Shown here: one piece after another, positions 1 through 7,200 of the stretch
Position numbering within the stretch: position 1 is the stretch's first letter
Layout of the letters: each line of letters opens with the position of its first letter
NCBI GenBank assembly: GCA_047636995.1
Contig: JBLIGQ010000064.1
Span: 1-13,581 of the forward strand
Reading direction: 5' to 3'
Length of the DNA: 13,581 nt
From: JAQWQB01 sp047636995
GTDB lineage: Bacteria > Bacteroidota > Bacteroidia > Flavobacteriales_D > Sanyastnellaceae
Program-made: the position numbers and the translations under genes
Notes under the pieces: generated by a model
Told to the model about the DNA's origin: nothing
What the model saw: the letters and a program-made list of their open reading frames with translations, nothing else
Databases searched by the model: none

Positions 1-7
1 AACATAC

Positions 8-29
8 GGCGCTCGTGGGAACACGCGCC
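8..29. repeat. GC-rich hairpin with GGAA tetraloop, related to the 4480-4556 element
   Basis: An inverted repeat is visible: CGTG (14-17) pairs with CACG (22-25) around the loop GGAA, which is of the GNRA tetraloop type. The outer arms GGCG (8-11) and CGCC (26-29) extend the stem, with a two-base bulge at 12-13. Its block GCTCGTGGGAA (11-21) recurs in reverse complement at 4495-4505. No T-tract follows, so it is not a typical intrinsic terminator, although it may lie after a gene outside the window. I read it as a member or remnant of a dispersed palindromic repeat family; that is an inference from two copies. Confidence 0.45.
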
Positions 30-61
30 CAGAATTACATCAGAGTCCATCTGATTTACCT

Positions 62-69
62 TAAATTTG
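62..69 (+). promoter_or_regulatory. Bacteroidota -7 promoter element for the DUF3817 gene
   Basis: TAAATTTG matches the Bacteroidota sigma-A -7 consensus TAnnTTTG exactly and ends 16 bases before the ATG at 86. No convincing -33 TTG is seen at the expected distance, so the call rests on the -7 box and its position. Confidence 0.45.
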
Positions 70-85
70 CATTCAAAATCTGACC

Positions 86-415
86 ATGACCTCTTTTTTA
101 AAATCATCTATCGGAAGACTTAGAATAATTGCATTCATTGAAGGGTGCTCTTTTATTCTTTTGGTATTCGTTGGGATGCCGCTGAAATATTTCTTCGATT
201 CTGGGACATTGAATAAGATCGTTGGTCAATCCCATGGATTCTTATTCCTTCTTTTCATTGTAGCAACCTTTCTTGCTGCGAGTGCCCATAAATGGAAAAA
301 ATCAACAACGTTCTGGATCTTGCTTTCGAGTATCATTCCTTTTGGAACATTCATCGCTGATTACAAGTTGATGAAACCTGTACACGATAAAGATCGGGCT
401 GATTCTAAAGCTTAA
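86..415 (+). CDS. DUF3817 family small membrane protein
   Basis: A 109-residue integral membrane protein. Three hydrophobic segments are visible at about residues 12-33, 46-66 and 76-94, with a short charged C-terminal tail (HDKDRADSKA). The N-terminal R..IAFIEG.SFILL pattern, PLKY at 32-35 and HGFLF at 50-54 are typical of the DUF3817 (YdzA-like) family, whose function is not established. The ATG at 86 follows a good -7 box, and there is no clear ribosome binding site, as is usual in this phylum. The gene stands alone and converges with the next one, overlapping it by 11 bases at the stop codons. Family assignment is from sequence pattern; no function can be given. Confidence 0.8.
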   Translation: MTSFLKSSIGRLRIIAFIEGCSFILLVFVGMPLKYFFDSGTLNKIVGQSHGFLFLLFIVATFLAASAHKWKKSTTFWILLSSIIPFGTFIADYKLMKPVHDKDRADSKA

Positions 416-1001
416 TGAACTTCTGAACACCAACTATAGCTTCGTCCTCATCCATCAGAACAACAAAGTAACTGCCTGTTTCAATGGTGCTTATATCCAG
501 CACTGCTCGTGAGGAGTTCGCAATGAAGTCTCCATCGATGATACGTCCTTTCATATCGTAGATGCGAAGAATGCGTTTTTCAGATGAGACATTGTCCCAC
601 CGCAAATTGATTTCGTTCTCAGCTGGATTAGGAAACGTAAATAAATTTGTTGTAAAAGGGATAAATTCAAAGGCCAATTCACTTGAATTCCCTTGCTGCC
701 CGAGACTTAGTCTGTAATAATTAAGTGTGTTTGGGATGGGCGAACTGTCTTCTATGAAGTAGTATTCTGTGTATTCACTCCCACCGCAAATGCCACTGAT
801 TACGCCAACCTCTTCAAAATCTTCTAAATTGGCACGTCGTTCCATAGTCACCCCAACACAACTAGCACCTCCTATGACGCCGAAATCAACACGTACCTTG
901 CCTCCTATCTGTTGGGCAGAGAATTGAGCAAGAATTGGATGCTGACCGACAACACTGGCTAAAGTGAAACCTAAAATGAACGTTAGAATTATTCCTTTCA
1001 T
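405..1001 (-). CDS. Small secreted protein with T9SS type A C-terminal sorting domain
   Basis: A 198-residue exported protein. Residues 1-20 look like a signal peptide (hydrophobic core ILTFILGFTLASVVG). Residues about 26-115 resemble the fibronectin-III-like beta domain often found before sorting domains (VTMERR...FEEVG...YYFIEDSSPIP..LNYYRL), with C48 and C72 possibly forming a disulfide. Residues about 120-198 are a type A T9SS sorting domain: FPNPAENEI at 123-131, RIYDMKGRII at 146-155, LDIS then TGSYFVVL at 175-182, and a terminal QKFIKL. In this family the domain directs passage through the type IX secretion machinery and is then removed, leaving the protein on the cell surface or released. 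What the mature part binds or does is unknown. It is divergent from surE and convergent with the DUF3817 gene. Confidence 0.8.
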   Translation of the reverse strand: MKGIILTFILGFTLASVVGQHPILAQFSAQQIGGKVRVDFGVIGGASCVGVTMERRANLEDFEEVGVISGICGGSEYTEYYFIEDSSPIPNTLNYYRLSLGQQGNSSELAFEFIPFTTNLFTFPNPAENEINLRWDNVSSEKRILRIYDMKGRIIDGDFIANSSRAVLDISTIETGSYFVVLMDEDEAIVGVQKFIKL

Positions 1002-1011
1002 AATCGAATGT

Positions 1012-1019
1012 TAAAAATA
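1012..1019 (-). promoter_or_regulatory. Weak candidate -7 element for the T9SS-sorted protein gene
   Basis: On the minus strand TATTTTTA matches TAnnTTTG except for the last base and lies about 10 bases upstream of the ATG at 1001. It shares the 79-base divergent gap (1002-1080) with the surE promoter. It is only a candidate because of the mismatch. Confidence 0.25.
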
Positions 1020-1056
1020 GACTGAATCCTTCACTAAATCTTCACGGCGCACAAAC

Positions 1057-1064
1057 TACCTTTG
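1057..1064 (+). promoter_or_regulatory. Bacteroidota -7 promoter element for the surE-lpxB operon
   Basis: TACCTTTG matches TAnnTTTG exactly and ends 16 bases before the surE ATG. The -33 region is not clear. The same eight bases stand before oxyR at 4595-4602, which supports it as a real promoter word in this genome. Confidence 0.55.
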
Positions 1065-1080
1065 TAACGAAGAAAAAGCT

Positions 1081-1860
1081 ATGAAAAAAACACGACCACT
1101 CATATTAGTAACAAATGATGACGGCATCTTCGCCAAAGGCATCAGAAACTTGGTAGAAGTGATGACAGAATTAGGAGATGTATGGATTGTTGCTCCTGAT
1201 AGTCCGCAAAGTGGAATGGGGCACGCCGTTACCATCAACAACATTATTCGTGTGAAAGAAGTGGCCTATGATGTGCCGAACGTCAAGGCTTTCAGTTGCA
1301 GCGGAACCCCTGTAGATTGTGTGAAGTTAGCAATCTATGAAGTTCTTGAGCGAAAGCCTGACCTCATAGTTTCAGGCATCAATCATGGGGCGAACAGCTC
1401 AATCAACGTGATTTACAGTGGCACCATGTCAGCAGCAGTAGAAGGCGCCGTTGAAAGTATTCCGAGCATTGGATATTCTCTGCTCGACTTTGATGAAGAC
1501 GCTGACTTTGGGCCTTCAAGACCCTACGTGAAAATGATCGCCGAAAGAGTCATCAACCAAGGCATTCCTGTTGGCACATGCTTGAATGTAAACATTCCAA
1601 AACTTCCGGCTGAGGAAATTAAAGGCGTGAAAATTTGCAGACAAGCGATTGGCTATTGGGCTGATGCCTTTGATAAACGCACGTCCCCTGGAGGCAAAGC
1701 TTATTACTGGATGACAGGCTCATTTACAAATCCAGACAAGGGCGAAGACACTGATGATTGGGCATTGAATCACGGATACGTTTCTGTTGTTCCCACTCAA
1801 TTTGACCTGACTGACCACCATACAATTGGTCAACTCAATCAATGGGACCTTAACCTATGA
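1081..1860 (+). CDS. surE: 5'/3'-nucleotidase SurE
   Basis: SurE is a metal-dependent phosphatase that removes phosphate from nucleoside 5'- and 3'-monophosphates and is linked to stationary-phase survival in other bacteria; it acts in the cytoplasm. The 259 residues fit the family length. The metal site is intact: TNDDG at 11-15 (D13 and D14 ligands), S44 in APDSPQSG, and N101 in SGINHGAN at 98-105. The following YSGTMSAAVEG (112-122) is a family hallmark. The ATG at 1081 sits behind the -7 box and gives the standard N-terminus. The stop overlaps the start of the next gene (ATGA), and lpxB follows shortly, so surE heads a co-transcribed envelope operon. Identity is firm. Confidence 0.97.
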   Translation: MKKTRPLILVTNDDGIFAKGIRNLVEVMTELGDVWIVAPDSPQSGMGHAVTINNIIRVKEVAYDVPNVKAFSCSGTPVDCVKLAIYEVLERKPDLIVSGINHGANSSINVIYSGTMSAAVEGAVESIPSIGYSLLDFDEDADFGPSRPYVKMIAERVINQGIPVGTCLNVNIPKLPAEEIKGVKICRQAIGYWADAFDKRTSPGGKAYYWMTGSFTNPDKGEDTDDWALNHGYVSVVPTQFDLTDHHTIGQLNQWDLNL

Positions 1861-2153
1861 TGCGAAAGTTAGACAACATCTGGATTGGAATGGCCATAGG
1901 TGTTCTGGGCGCTTTTATAGGATTCTTTTTGTATGCCTTCATTTGGTCACAGATAAATTATTCATCAGTTCGCTCTTTTGTAGAAGATGTTTTTCTTGCT
2001 TCAGATTTGTTCAAAGACAAGATTATCACCATTAGCGTCTTGTTTGATGTTTTCCTCTTCTGGCTTTGCCTTCGATATGATTTTTTCGAACTCGGCAAAG
2101 GCATCATTGCCGTTTTGCTGTTATCTGTGCCACTAATCATCTACTTTTACTAA
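1857..2153 (+). CDS. Small three-helix membrane protein between surE and lpxB (function unknown)
   Basis: A 98-residue protein with three hydrophobic segments at about 8-30, 55-73 and 80-97, and a more polar stretch of about 25 residues (31-54) between the first and second. It starts inside the surE stop (ATGA at 1857-1860). A second ATG follows immediately at 1860, so either Met codon could be used. It ends one base before the lpxB ATG. The coupling leaves little doubt that it is a real translated gene despite its small size. I do not recognise a named domain. Its position suggests a role connected with the inner membrane, perhaps near lipid A synthesis, but that is inference from neighbours only. 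Confidence 0.75.
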   Translation: MMRKLDNIWIGMAIGVLGAFIGFFLYAFIWSQINYSSVRSFVEDVFLASDLFKDKIITISVLFDVFLFWLCLRYDFFELGKGIIAVLLLSVPLIIYFY

Positions 2154-2154
2154 G

Positions 2155-3288
2155 ATGAAATTCTACGTTATAGCTGGTGAAGCATCAGGTGATTTGCACG
2201 GAGCAAATTTGATTAAAGCATTCAACGAACTTGAACCTGAACATGAATTTCGTGCTTGGGGTGGTGACCTTATGGAAGCTGAAGGTGCACATGTGGTCAA
2301 GCATTACAGAGACCTCGCTTTTATGGGGTTCATTGAGGTGATCGCCAATCTGAAAACCATTCTTCGCAACATTAAGGCTTGTAAGGAAGACATTTTAACA
2401 CACAAACCAGACGCGGTAATTCTAATCGATTATCCCGGATTCAACCTCCGAATTGCTACTTTCTGTAAGCAACATAACATTCCTGTTCTCTATTATATTT
2501 CGCCCCAAATATGGGCCTGGAAAGAAGGACGCATCAAACGCATTAAGCGCGATATCACTAAGCTCTTCGCTATTCTACCTTTTGAAAAAGCCTTTTATGC
2601 AAAGCATGGGATGGATGTTGAATATGTTGGACATCCTTTGTTAGATGCGATTGACCAAGATGCGAAGGTGAAGGCTGAAGCTGAGTTTCGATCCCAGAAT
2701 AAGCTTGAGAACAAACGCATCCTGGCAGTGCTTCCTGGATCAAGGAAACAAGAAATACTGACTTCATTGCCCATCATGCTTGAAGTTATCAAAAAGCACC
2801 CTGAATTTCATTATGTGATTGCTGGTGCACCCGGACAAATCAAAGAATTCTACCTGGACATTCCCGGTGTAAAAGAGTCAAATTTGGTGTTCAATCAAAC
2901 GTATGGCTTGTTCTCATCTGCTGAAGCCGGACTCGTTACCAGTGGAACAGCGACGCTGGAAGCTGCCATTCATGGGATGCCCCAAGTTGTTTGCTACACG
3001 GCCAGCACCATTTCGTATCACATAGCGAAAAGGTTAGTAAAGATCAAATTCATTTCTTTGGTCAATCTCATCATGGATCGCGAAGTTGTTACCGAACTCA
3101 TTCAACATGATTTCAACGCCAATCGTTTAGAGCATGAACTCACTCTGCTGCTTGATGATAGTGATCGCCGATCAATAATGATGAAAGATTATGAAGCGTT
3201 GACCAAGAAACTTGGTGGCACTGGTGCAGCCAAAAGAACGGCACAATCTATGCTTGAAGTTATTAAAAAAGAGCAAACGTCGTCATGA
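2155..3288 (+). CDS. lpxB: Lipid-A-disaccharide synthase LpxB
   Basis: LpxB is the GT19 glycosyltransferase that joins UDP-2,3-diacylglucosamine to lipid X to form the lipid A disaccharide, acting at the inner face of the inner membrane. The 377 residues match the family length. Visible hallmarks are GEASGDLHGA at 8-17, MGFIEVI at 58-63 and following, LIDYPGFNLR at 90-99 (D92 aligns with the essential Asp of the E. coli enzyme), ISPQIWAWKEGRIKRI at about 115-130, LPFEKAFY at 141-148, LPGSR at 193-197 and TSGTATLEAAIHGMPQVV at about 262-279. It implies a lipid A-containing Gram-negative envelope. The gene starts one base after the preceding stop and overlaps the next gene by 4 bases, so translation of the four genes is probably coupled. 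Confidence 0.97.
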   Translation: MKFYVIAGEASGDLHGANLIKAFNELEPEHEFRAWGGDLMEAEGAHVVKHYRDLAFMGFIEVIANLKTILRNIKACKEDILTHKPDAVILIDYPGFNLRIATFCKQHNIPVLYYISPQIWAWKEGRIKRIKRDITKLFAILPFEKAFYAKHGMDVEYVGHPLLDAIDQDAKVKAEAEFRSQNKLENKRILAVLPGSRKQEILTSLPIMLEVIKKHPEFHYVIAGAPGQIKEFYLDIPGVKESNLVFNQTYGLFSSAEAGLVTSGTATLEAAIHGMPQVVCYTASTISYHIAKRLVKIKFISLVNLIMDREVVTELIQHDFNANRLEHELTLLLDDSDRRSIMMKDYEALTKKLGGTGAAKRTAQSMLEVIKKEQTSS

Positions 3289-4460
3289 AAAAGGGAGGTT
3301 CAATCTTCATACTGCTGCTTTTAACTTTGCACTTCATCGCGCAAGATGAAGTAGTCATTCGCATTGGACTTTTTGATAATTCCATCATCCGTTCTGCGCA
3401 GGTCACACTCAACAATGGCCAGTATGCGCTTCAGAATGGCAACACTGTTCTCGCTCAAGTATCTAGTAACAGCACCTATGCTTTCTCACCTGCTGGTCAG
3501 GAAGTTATGATCTCAAGAAACGGCGTGAAACTGGGGACTTACAAACGTGTTGTGATCGCTTCAAAAGAGTGGGAAAGTAGCTTGAGGATTAAAGCACGCT
3601 TTTCAACCGGACGAGAAAAAACGAATCTATATCCAGACAATTTAGTCATCACAAGTAAGTCTGGTTTTTTAGTGCTTGTGAACGAAGCCAACATAGAAAG
3701 GTACGTTGCAGGAGTGACCGAAGCCGAATCAGGCAAAGGACATTCCATTGAATATTACAAGGTTCAATCTGTGATCAGCAGGACTTATGCCTTAGCGAAC
3801 ATGGATCGACATTCCTCTAAGGGATTTAATGTCTGTGACCAAGTGCATTGTCAGGCCTACCATGGCTTGTCTAGGTGGGATGAGAATATTCTTATAGGCA
3901 CCTTCGAGACAAAAGACCATGTGCTGGTTAATTCAAAAATTGATCTCATCACAGCTGCTTTTCATTCAAATTGTGGCGGACATACGCTCAACTCTGAATA
4001 CGTCTGGAGAAAGCCTTTGACCTATCTCGTTGGAAGACCAGATACGTTCTGCATGGCTATGCCCCACTCCCACTGGGAAAAAACTGTGAGCAAAAAATCC
4101 TGGTTGAACTACATGGAAAAAGATTTCCCATTAGAAACAGCCGAAGATAGTTTAGCCGTTATGGCATTCTTTCCTGAAAGCAAGACCCGCTTCTTCTCAG
4201 ACAGCCTTCACAACTTGAAAATGACCAAAATGCGGTCTGATTGGAAGCTCCGCTCAGCGTTTTTCACCATCCATGAATACCGAGATAGCATCCAGATTAT
4301 TGGTCGCGGTTTTGGCCACGGTGTTGGACTTTGCCAGGAAGGCGCAATGCGTATGTCGCAGCTTGGGTATCCAGCACATGATATTTTGCATTTCTATTAC
4401 AAAGATGTCCATCTCATTGACCGGAGACAGATCAATTTCTTTCGCGAGGATTTCGATTAA
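3285..4460 (+). CDS. Exported SpoIID/LytB-domain protein (predicted peptidoglycan lytic transglycosylase)
   Basis: A 391-residue protein with a signal peptide (residues 1-19, hydrophobic IFILLLLTLHFIA) and a SpoIID/LytB domain. SpoIID itself cleaves peptidoglycan glycan strands as a lytic transglycosylase on strands stripped of stem peptides; LytB-type members stimulate amidases. Features seen: RYVAGVTEAES at 139-149, where E148 aligns with the catalytic Glu of SpoIID; YYKVQSVISRTYAL at 157-170; CDQVHCQAYHG at 184-194; SNCGGHT at 228-234; and the C-terminal GRGFGHGVGLCQEGA at 340-354. The conserved Cys/His residues in the middle motifs are where known SpoIID structures hold zinc. The gene starts inside the lpxB stop (ATGA). 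Members occur in non-sporulating Bacteroidota, so sporulation is not implied. The domain call is strong; the exact wall substrate is inferred. Confidence 0.88.
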   Translation: MKKGGSIFILLLLTLHFIAQDEVVIRIGLFDNSIIRSAQVTLNNGQYALQNGNTVLAQVSSNSTYAFSPAGQEVMISRNGVKLGTYKRVVIASKEWESSLRIKARFSTGREKTNLYPDNLVITSKSGFLVLVNEANIERYVAGVTEAESGKGHSIEYYKVQSVISRTYALANMDRHSSKGFNVCDQVHCQAYHGLSRWDENILIGTFETKDHVLVNSKIDLITAAFHSNCGGHTLNSEYVWRKPLTYLVGRPDTFCMAMPHSHWEKTVSKKSWLNYMEKDFPLETAEDSLAVMAFFPESKTRFFSDSLHNLKMTKMRSDWKLRSAFFTIHEYRDSIQIIGRGFGHGVGLCQEGAMRMSQLGYPAHDILHFYYKDVHLIDRRQINFFREDFD

Positions 4461-4479
4461 CCTTTGCATGTTTTTTTCT

Positions 4480-4556
4480 ACGCGCGGCGATTGTTTCCCA
4501 CGAGCTGAGCGCGTGGCTCCTACATTCGATCGAGGTAGGTTTTATAACTCGTGGAA
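4480..4556. repeat. REP-like (BIME-like) palindromic element
   Basis: This stretch is clearly more GC-rich than its surroundings. Its core is an imperfect palindrome, CCACG (4498-4502) against CGTGG (4512-4516), with inner GC/GC pairs, one A-G mismatch and a TGA loop. On the minus strand the core is preceded by GTAG (4520-4523) plus GAG. A second GTAG lies inverted at 4535-4538 on the plus strand and is followed by CTCGTGGAA (4548-4556), a degenerate partner of TTCCCACGAG (4495-4504). CCTAC (4519-4523) and GTAGG (4535-4539) also form a small stem. GTAG before an imperfect hairpin is the architecture of REP units handled by REP-associated tyrosine transposases. No transposase gene is in the window. 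The 159-base gap 4461-4619 otherwise holds a T-run (4470-4477) and the oxyR promoter. Confidence 0.5.
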
Positions 4557-4586
4557 GAGTAACCGCATAATCCCGCTTACTCCATT

Positions 4587-4602
4587 GATAGAATTACCTT
4601 TG
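4587..4602 (+). promoter_or_regulatory. oxyR promoter with possible overlapping OxyR half-site
   Basis: TACCTTTG at 4595-4602 matches TAnnTTTG exactly and ends 17 bases before the oxyR ATG. It overlaps GATAG (4587-4591), the left half of the OxyR recognition word GATAG-n7-CTATC; the right half is degenerate (CTTTGTC at 4598-4604). OxyR proteins often repress their own gene, so an overlapping site would make sense, but only one half is good. Confidence 0.45.
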
Positions 4603-4619
4603 TCATAAACTAAGTCTAT

Positions 4620-5540
4620 ATGACGATCCAACAACTTCGCTACATCGTAGCACTCAATCACCATAGAAACTTTGTGAAAGCGGCGAAAGAGTGCCTTGTA
4701 ACTCAGCCAACACTTACAATGCAGTTGAAGAAGTTAGAAGACGAGATGGGCGTCACCCTGTTTGATCGCTCATCACAGCCTTTGGAACCTACTCCTACCG
4801 GAATTCAAGTGATTCTTCGCGCTCAAGAAATTGTGCAGCAATCAGAACAGTTATTCGACTTCGTAAAAGGGAAGCACCAAGATGTTTCGGGTAAATTTCG
4901 CATTGGAATTATTCCAACCATGGCTCCTTACCTTCTACCCGGATTCCTACCCGCTTTTCTGACGAACAATCCCAAAACGGAACCAGTCATTGAGGAGCTT
5001 CAAACAGAAATCATACTTTCGAGGCTAAAAGAAGGATCGCTAGACATTGGCATTATAGCTACCCCAATCAATGAACCAGGCATAAGGGAAATCCCCCTCT
5101 TTTACGAGCCTTTCTATTTATATGGAAAACCAGAGGACATCAAACATTTGGATGATTCATCACATTTGCCTGATAAGGGCTTGTTGCTCTTGGAAGAAGG
5201 ACATTGTTTTCGCTCCCAGACCCTTGAAATTTGCAAAAAGAAAGCAACAGAAGATCATCAACTGCATTACAAAAGTGGCTCTATAGAGTCTTTGAAAGCG
5301 CTGGTTCAGAAAGGGTTAGGCTACACCTTGATTCCTGCCATGTCTGCGAAAGAATCTGACAAACCCTTTTTAGGCTTTTTCAAAAGTCCGCAGCCCGCCA
5401 GGGAAATTGGATTGGTGGTTCACAGTAGTTTTGTAAAAGAAAATCTGCTCGAAATTCTTCGGTCTGCAATCATAGAAAGCGTTCCTGAAGAATTTCGAAC
5501 AGATCAGAATTATTTCAAAGTGCGCTGGAGGCAGCTTTAA
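4620..5540 (+). CDS. oxyR: Hydrogen peroxide-sensing transcriptional regulator OxyR (LysR family)
   Basis: A 306-residue LysR-type regulator. The N-terminal winged helix-turn-helix spans about residues 1-60 (MTIQQLRYIVAL, then AAKECLVTQPTLTMQLKKLE), followed by a linker helix and a substrate-binding-type sensor domain from about 90. The sensor carries the OxyR redox signature: HCFRSQ at 195-200 with C196, and C205 nine residues later, the same spacing as C199 and C208 in E. coli OxyR. H195, R198 and T100 (in IPTMAPYLLP) also align with conserved pocket residues. In this family peroxide oxidises the pair to a disulfide and the tetramer then activates genes such as catalase, peroxiredoxin and Dps; none of those targets is in the window. 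It is transcribed alone and its stop overlaps the convergent DUF4139 gene by 4 bases. Confidence 0.93.
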   Translation: MTIQQLRYIVALNHHRNFVKAAKECLVTQPTLTMQLKKLEDEMGVTLFDRSSQPLEPTPTGIQVILRAQEIVQQSEQLFDFVKGKHQDVSGKFRIGIIPTMAPYLLPGFLPAFLTNNPKTEPVIEELQTEIILSRLKEGSLDIGIIATPINEPGIREIPLFYEPFYLYGKPEDIKHLDDSSHLPDKGLLLLEEGHCFRSQTLEICKKKATEDHQLHYKSGSIESLKALVQKGLGYTLIPAMSAKESDKPFLGFFKSPQPAREIGLVVHSSFVKENLLEILRSAIIESVPEEFRTDQNYFKVRWRQL

Positions 5541-7150
5541 AGGTTTGCAATGGGCTTCTTACGCGGATAGCGCACTGAATACTTCAATATTTTCTCTATT
5601 GATGCTCCAGGCTGAATGGTTACTTCCCAAGTCACCTTTCCTGTCTCTTCGTCATAAATAGCCCCATCTACGCCGTCAACCGTTACTTCGATGTCAGAAT
5701 CAGAACTCAAAGGAACTTGATCTTCGATTAATACTGTTACTGCAACGCTTCGCGTATTCATAACGGTTGTTCTAAAGCCCCGAATTGATTTCTTCTTTCC
5801 TCCAAAAGTGGTGGTCTTGCAAATGTCTTTAACAGCTTCGCGTTTTACTACAACTCCGGGGTCCCTTCCCAATGAAAGTTGAAGCGTATCTGAAGTAATC
5901 ACTGGATCAATGAATGACTGTCCAACATACGTACCCTGGAAGTAAATCATGGCCTCTCCCGGAAGCATGTTGTATGATTCCCAAGAAGTCACATCTGCTG
6001 TTAGGAATGACTGCTCCAATAATTTAGGCACAGTTACATGGCGGTAGTTCGAAGGAAGGTTGAACTTATGCATCTCAACTTCATACTGTTGATTGTCTGA
6101 AGGGATGTCATACTTGATGGGAATGGTGAATTCAGTGACCATCAGTTTCTCAACGATTCCCGCTTCCATTTTAGCAATTTGCATCGAATTCGAAAATCCT
6201 ACTTCGTCTGCTTGTTCATACATCACCGGTGCAGAAGAATTGTAGCTAGACATCACCTTATCTTTTCTATTATACAGCTGCGCGAAGTACAATTTCCACG
6301 GAGCAAGATTAGGGACATTGCCCCCAATTGTTGGATTACCTGTTGTAAGCGTAAGGTCTACGTTGTCCCAATCATTGCCGGTACTTTGAATAATTTTAGC
6401 CTTGTAGGTCACCTCTATTGGGCTTTCCGTGTCTTTCGAACGCAGATCATACAGTGGGAACCAACTCGCATCATAAACGAAGTAGCTAAACTCCATGTTC
6501 ACTTTTTGATCTTTCTCAGCAATTACTTTAACGAAGATTTGATTGGTATTTTGCTTTTTTGTGTTTCTTCGAGAATCCAATTCAGATTGCAATCTGCTGG
6601 CAATGGCATTCAACGCTCTTTCTTCTTGTTCAAGTTCCAACATTTTATAGCGAATCTCTTTGATACGTTGGCGAAAGAAATCGGCCATTTCCTCTAAATC
6701 TTCTACCAGAAGAACCGCATTCTTGCCTCCAATTTGTCTGTTGGCTTGAAGCATCGCTAACTCTTCCTGGTAGGTTTCACGGAGGGCTTTTTTGGTTGAA
6801 ACTGAAAATCGGATGTCGTCTAGACTATCACGTTTACTTGTAATTTCTGGAGACACTTCGTTCATCAAACTCCAGTTCACCTCTTGTCTTACTCCAGTGA
6901 TAAAGAAACCTTCGCCTCCATTTACTTGAATGCTATTCGGATCAATTCTGCTGGTGATGCCTGTGAATTGAATTTCATTCTCACCTGCTTTGAGGTCAAC
7001 AGACGAAGATCTTGTTACTGTTGCTCCTGCGAGGTAAACAGAAACGCGATCGATGGTGCTCTTTGGATTAACAGCGTTTTGAGCATTTGAATTAAACGCA
7101 CAGCTCAACGTTACGCAAACGAAGATGACTAATTTGAAAGGGTAGTTCAT
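5537..7150 (-). CDS. Exported DUF4139/DUF4140 (MuiA mucoidy inhibitor family) protein
   Basis: From the ATG at 7150 the protein has 537 residues. Residues 1-23 are a signal peptide (LVIFVCVTLSCAF, cleavage near SNAQ). Residues about 33-130 fit DUF4140 (IDRVSVYLAGATVTRSSSV, then GENEIQFTGI). About 100-200 is charged and helical, likely coiled coil (EDLEEMADFFRQRIKEIRYK, residues 150-169). About 215-535 fit DUF4139, with YDASWFPLYDLR at 226-237, GNDWDNVDLTLTTGNP at 258-273 and a beta-rich C-terminus. Family members were named for a mucoidy-inhibitor relative; the biochemical role is unknown and an envelope location is inferred. A longer frame from TTG at 7180 was rejected because it starts inside the probable -7 region (CATTTTTG, minus strand, ending at 7178). 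It follows the DUF4249 gene by 50 bases and may have its own promoter. Confidence 0.85.
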   Translation of the reverse strand: MNYPFKLVIFVCVTLSCAFNSNAQNAVNPKSTIDRVSVYLAGATVTRSSSVDLKAGENEIQFTGITSRIDPNSIQVNGGEGFFITGVRQEVNWSLMNEVSPEITSKRDSLDDIRFSVSTKKALRETYQEELAMLQANRQIGGKNAVLLVEDLEEMADFFRQRIKEIRYKMLELEQEERALNAIASRLQSELDSRRNTKKQNTNQIFVKVIAEKDQKVNMEFSYFVYDASWFPLYDLRSKDTESPIEVTYKAKIIQSTGNDWDNVDLTLTTGNPTIGGNVPNLAPWKLYFAQLYNRKDKVMSSYNSSAPVMYEQADEVGFSNSMQIAKMEAGIVEKLMVTEFTIPIKYDIPSDNQQYEVEMHKFNLPSNYRHVTVPKLLEQSFLTADVTSWESYNMLPGEAMIYFQGTYVGQSFIDPVITSDTLQLSLGRDPGVVVKREAVKDICKTTTFGGKKKSIRGFRTTVMNTRSVAVTVLIEDQVPLSSDSDIEVTVDGVDGAIYDEETGKVTWEVTIQPGASIEKILKYSVRYPRKKPIANL

Positions 7151-7200
7151 GGTTAGAGATTTTACATTTGTAAGATGCAAAAATGATACCGTTTACACTG

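Noticed and set aside
4470..4520. Intrinsic terminator after the SpoIID-domain gene
   Set aside because: The T-run (4470-4477) precedes the hairpin in the direction of transcription instead of following it, so the layout is wrong for a plus-strand terminator.
4273..4608. 111-codon plus-strand frame running from the SpoIID gene into the intergenic gap
   Set aside because: Most of it is out of frame within the conserved GHGVGLCQEGA region of the SpoIID gene, and the rest translates the REP-like repeat; no protein family is seen.
6179..6697. 172-codon plus-strand frame inside the DUF4139 gene
   Set aside because: It is antisense to a well-supported coding sequence, its translation has no recognisable domain, and it has no promoter or neighbour logic.
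7148..7180. Longer DUF4139 protein starting at TTG 7180 (ten extra residues, MHLTNVKSLT)
   Set aside because: The added residues would precede a good signal peptide and the TTG lies within the probable -7 promoter region; the ATG at 7150 gives a normal exported N-terminus.
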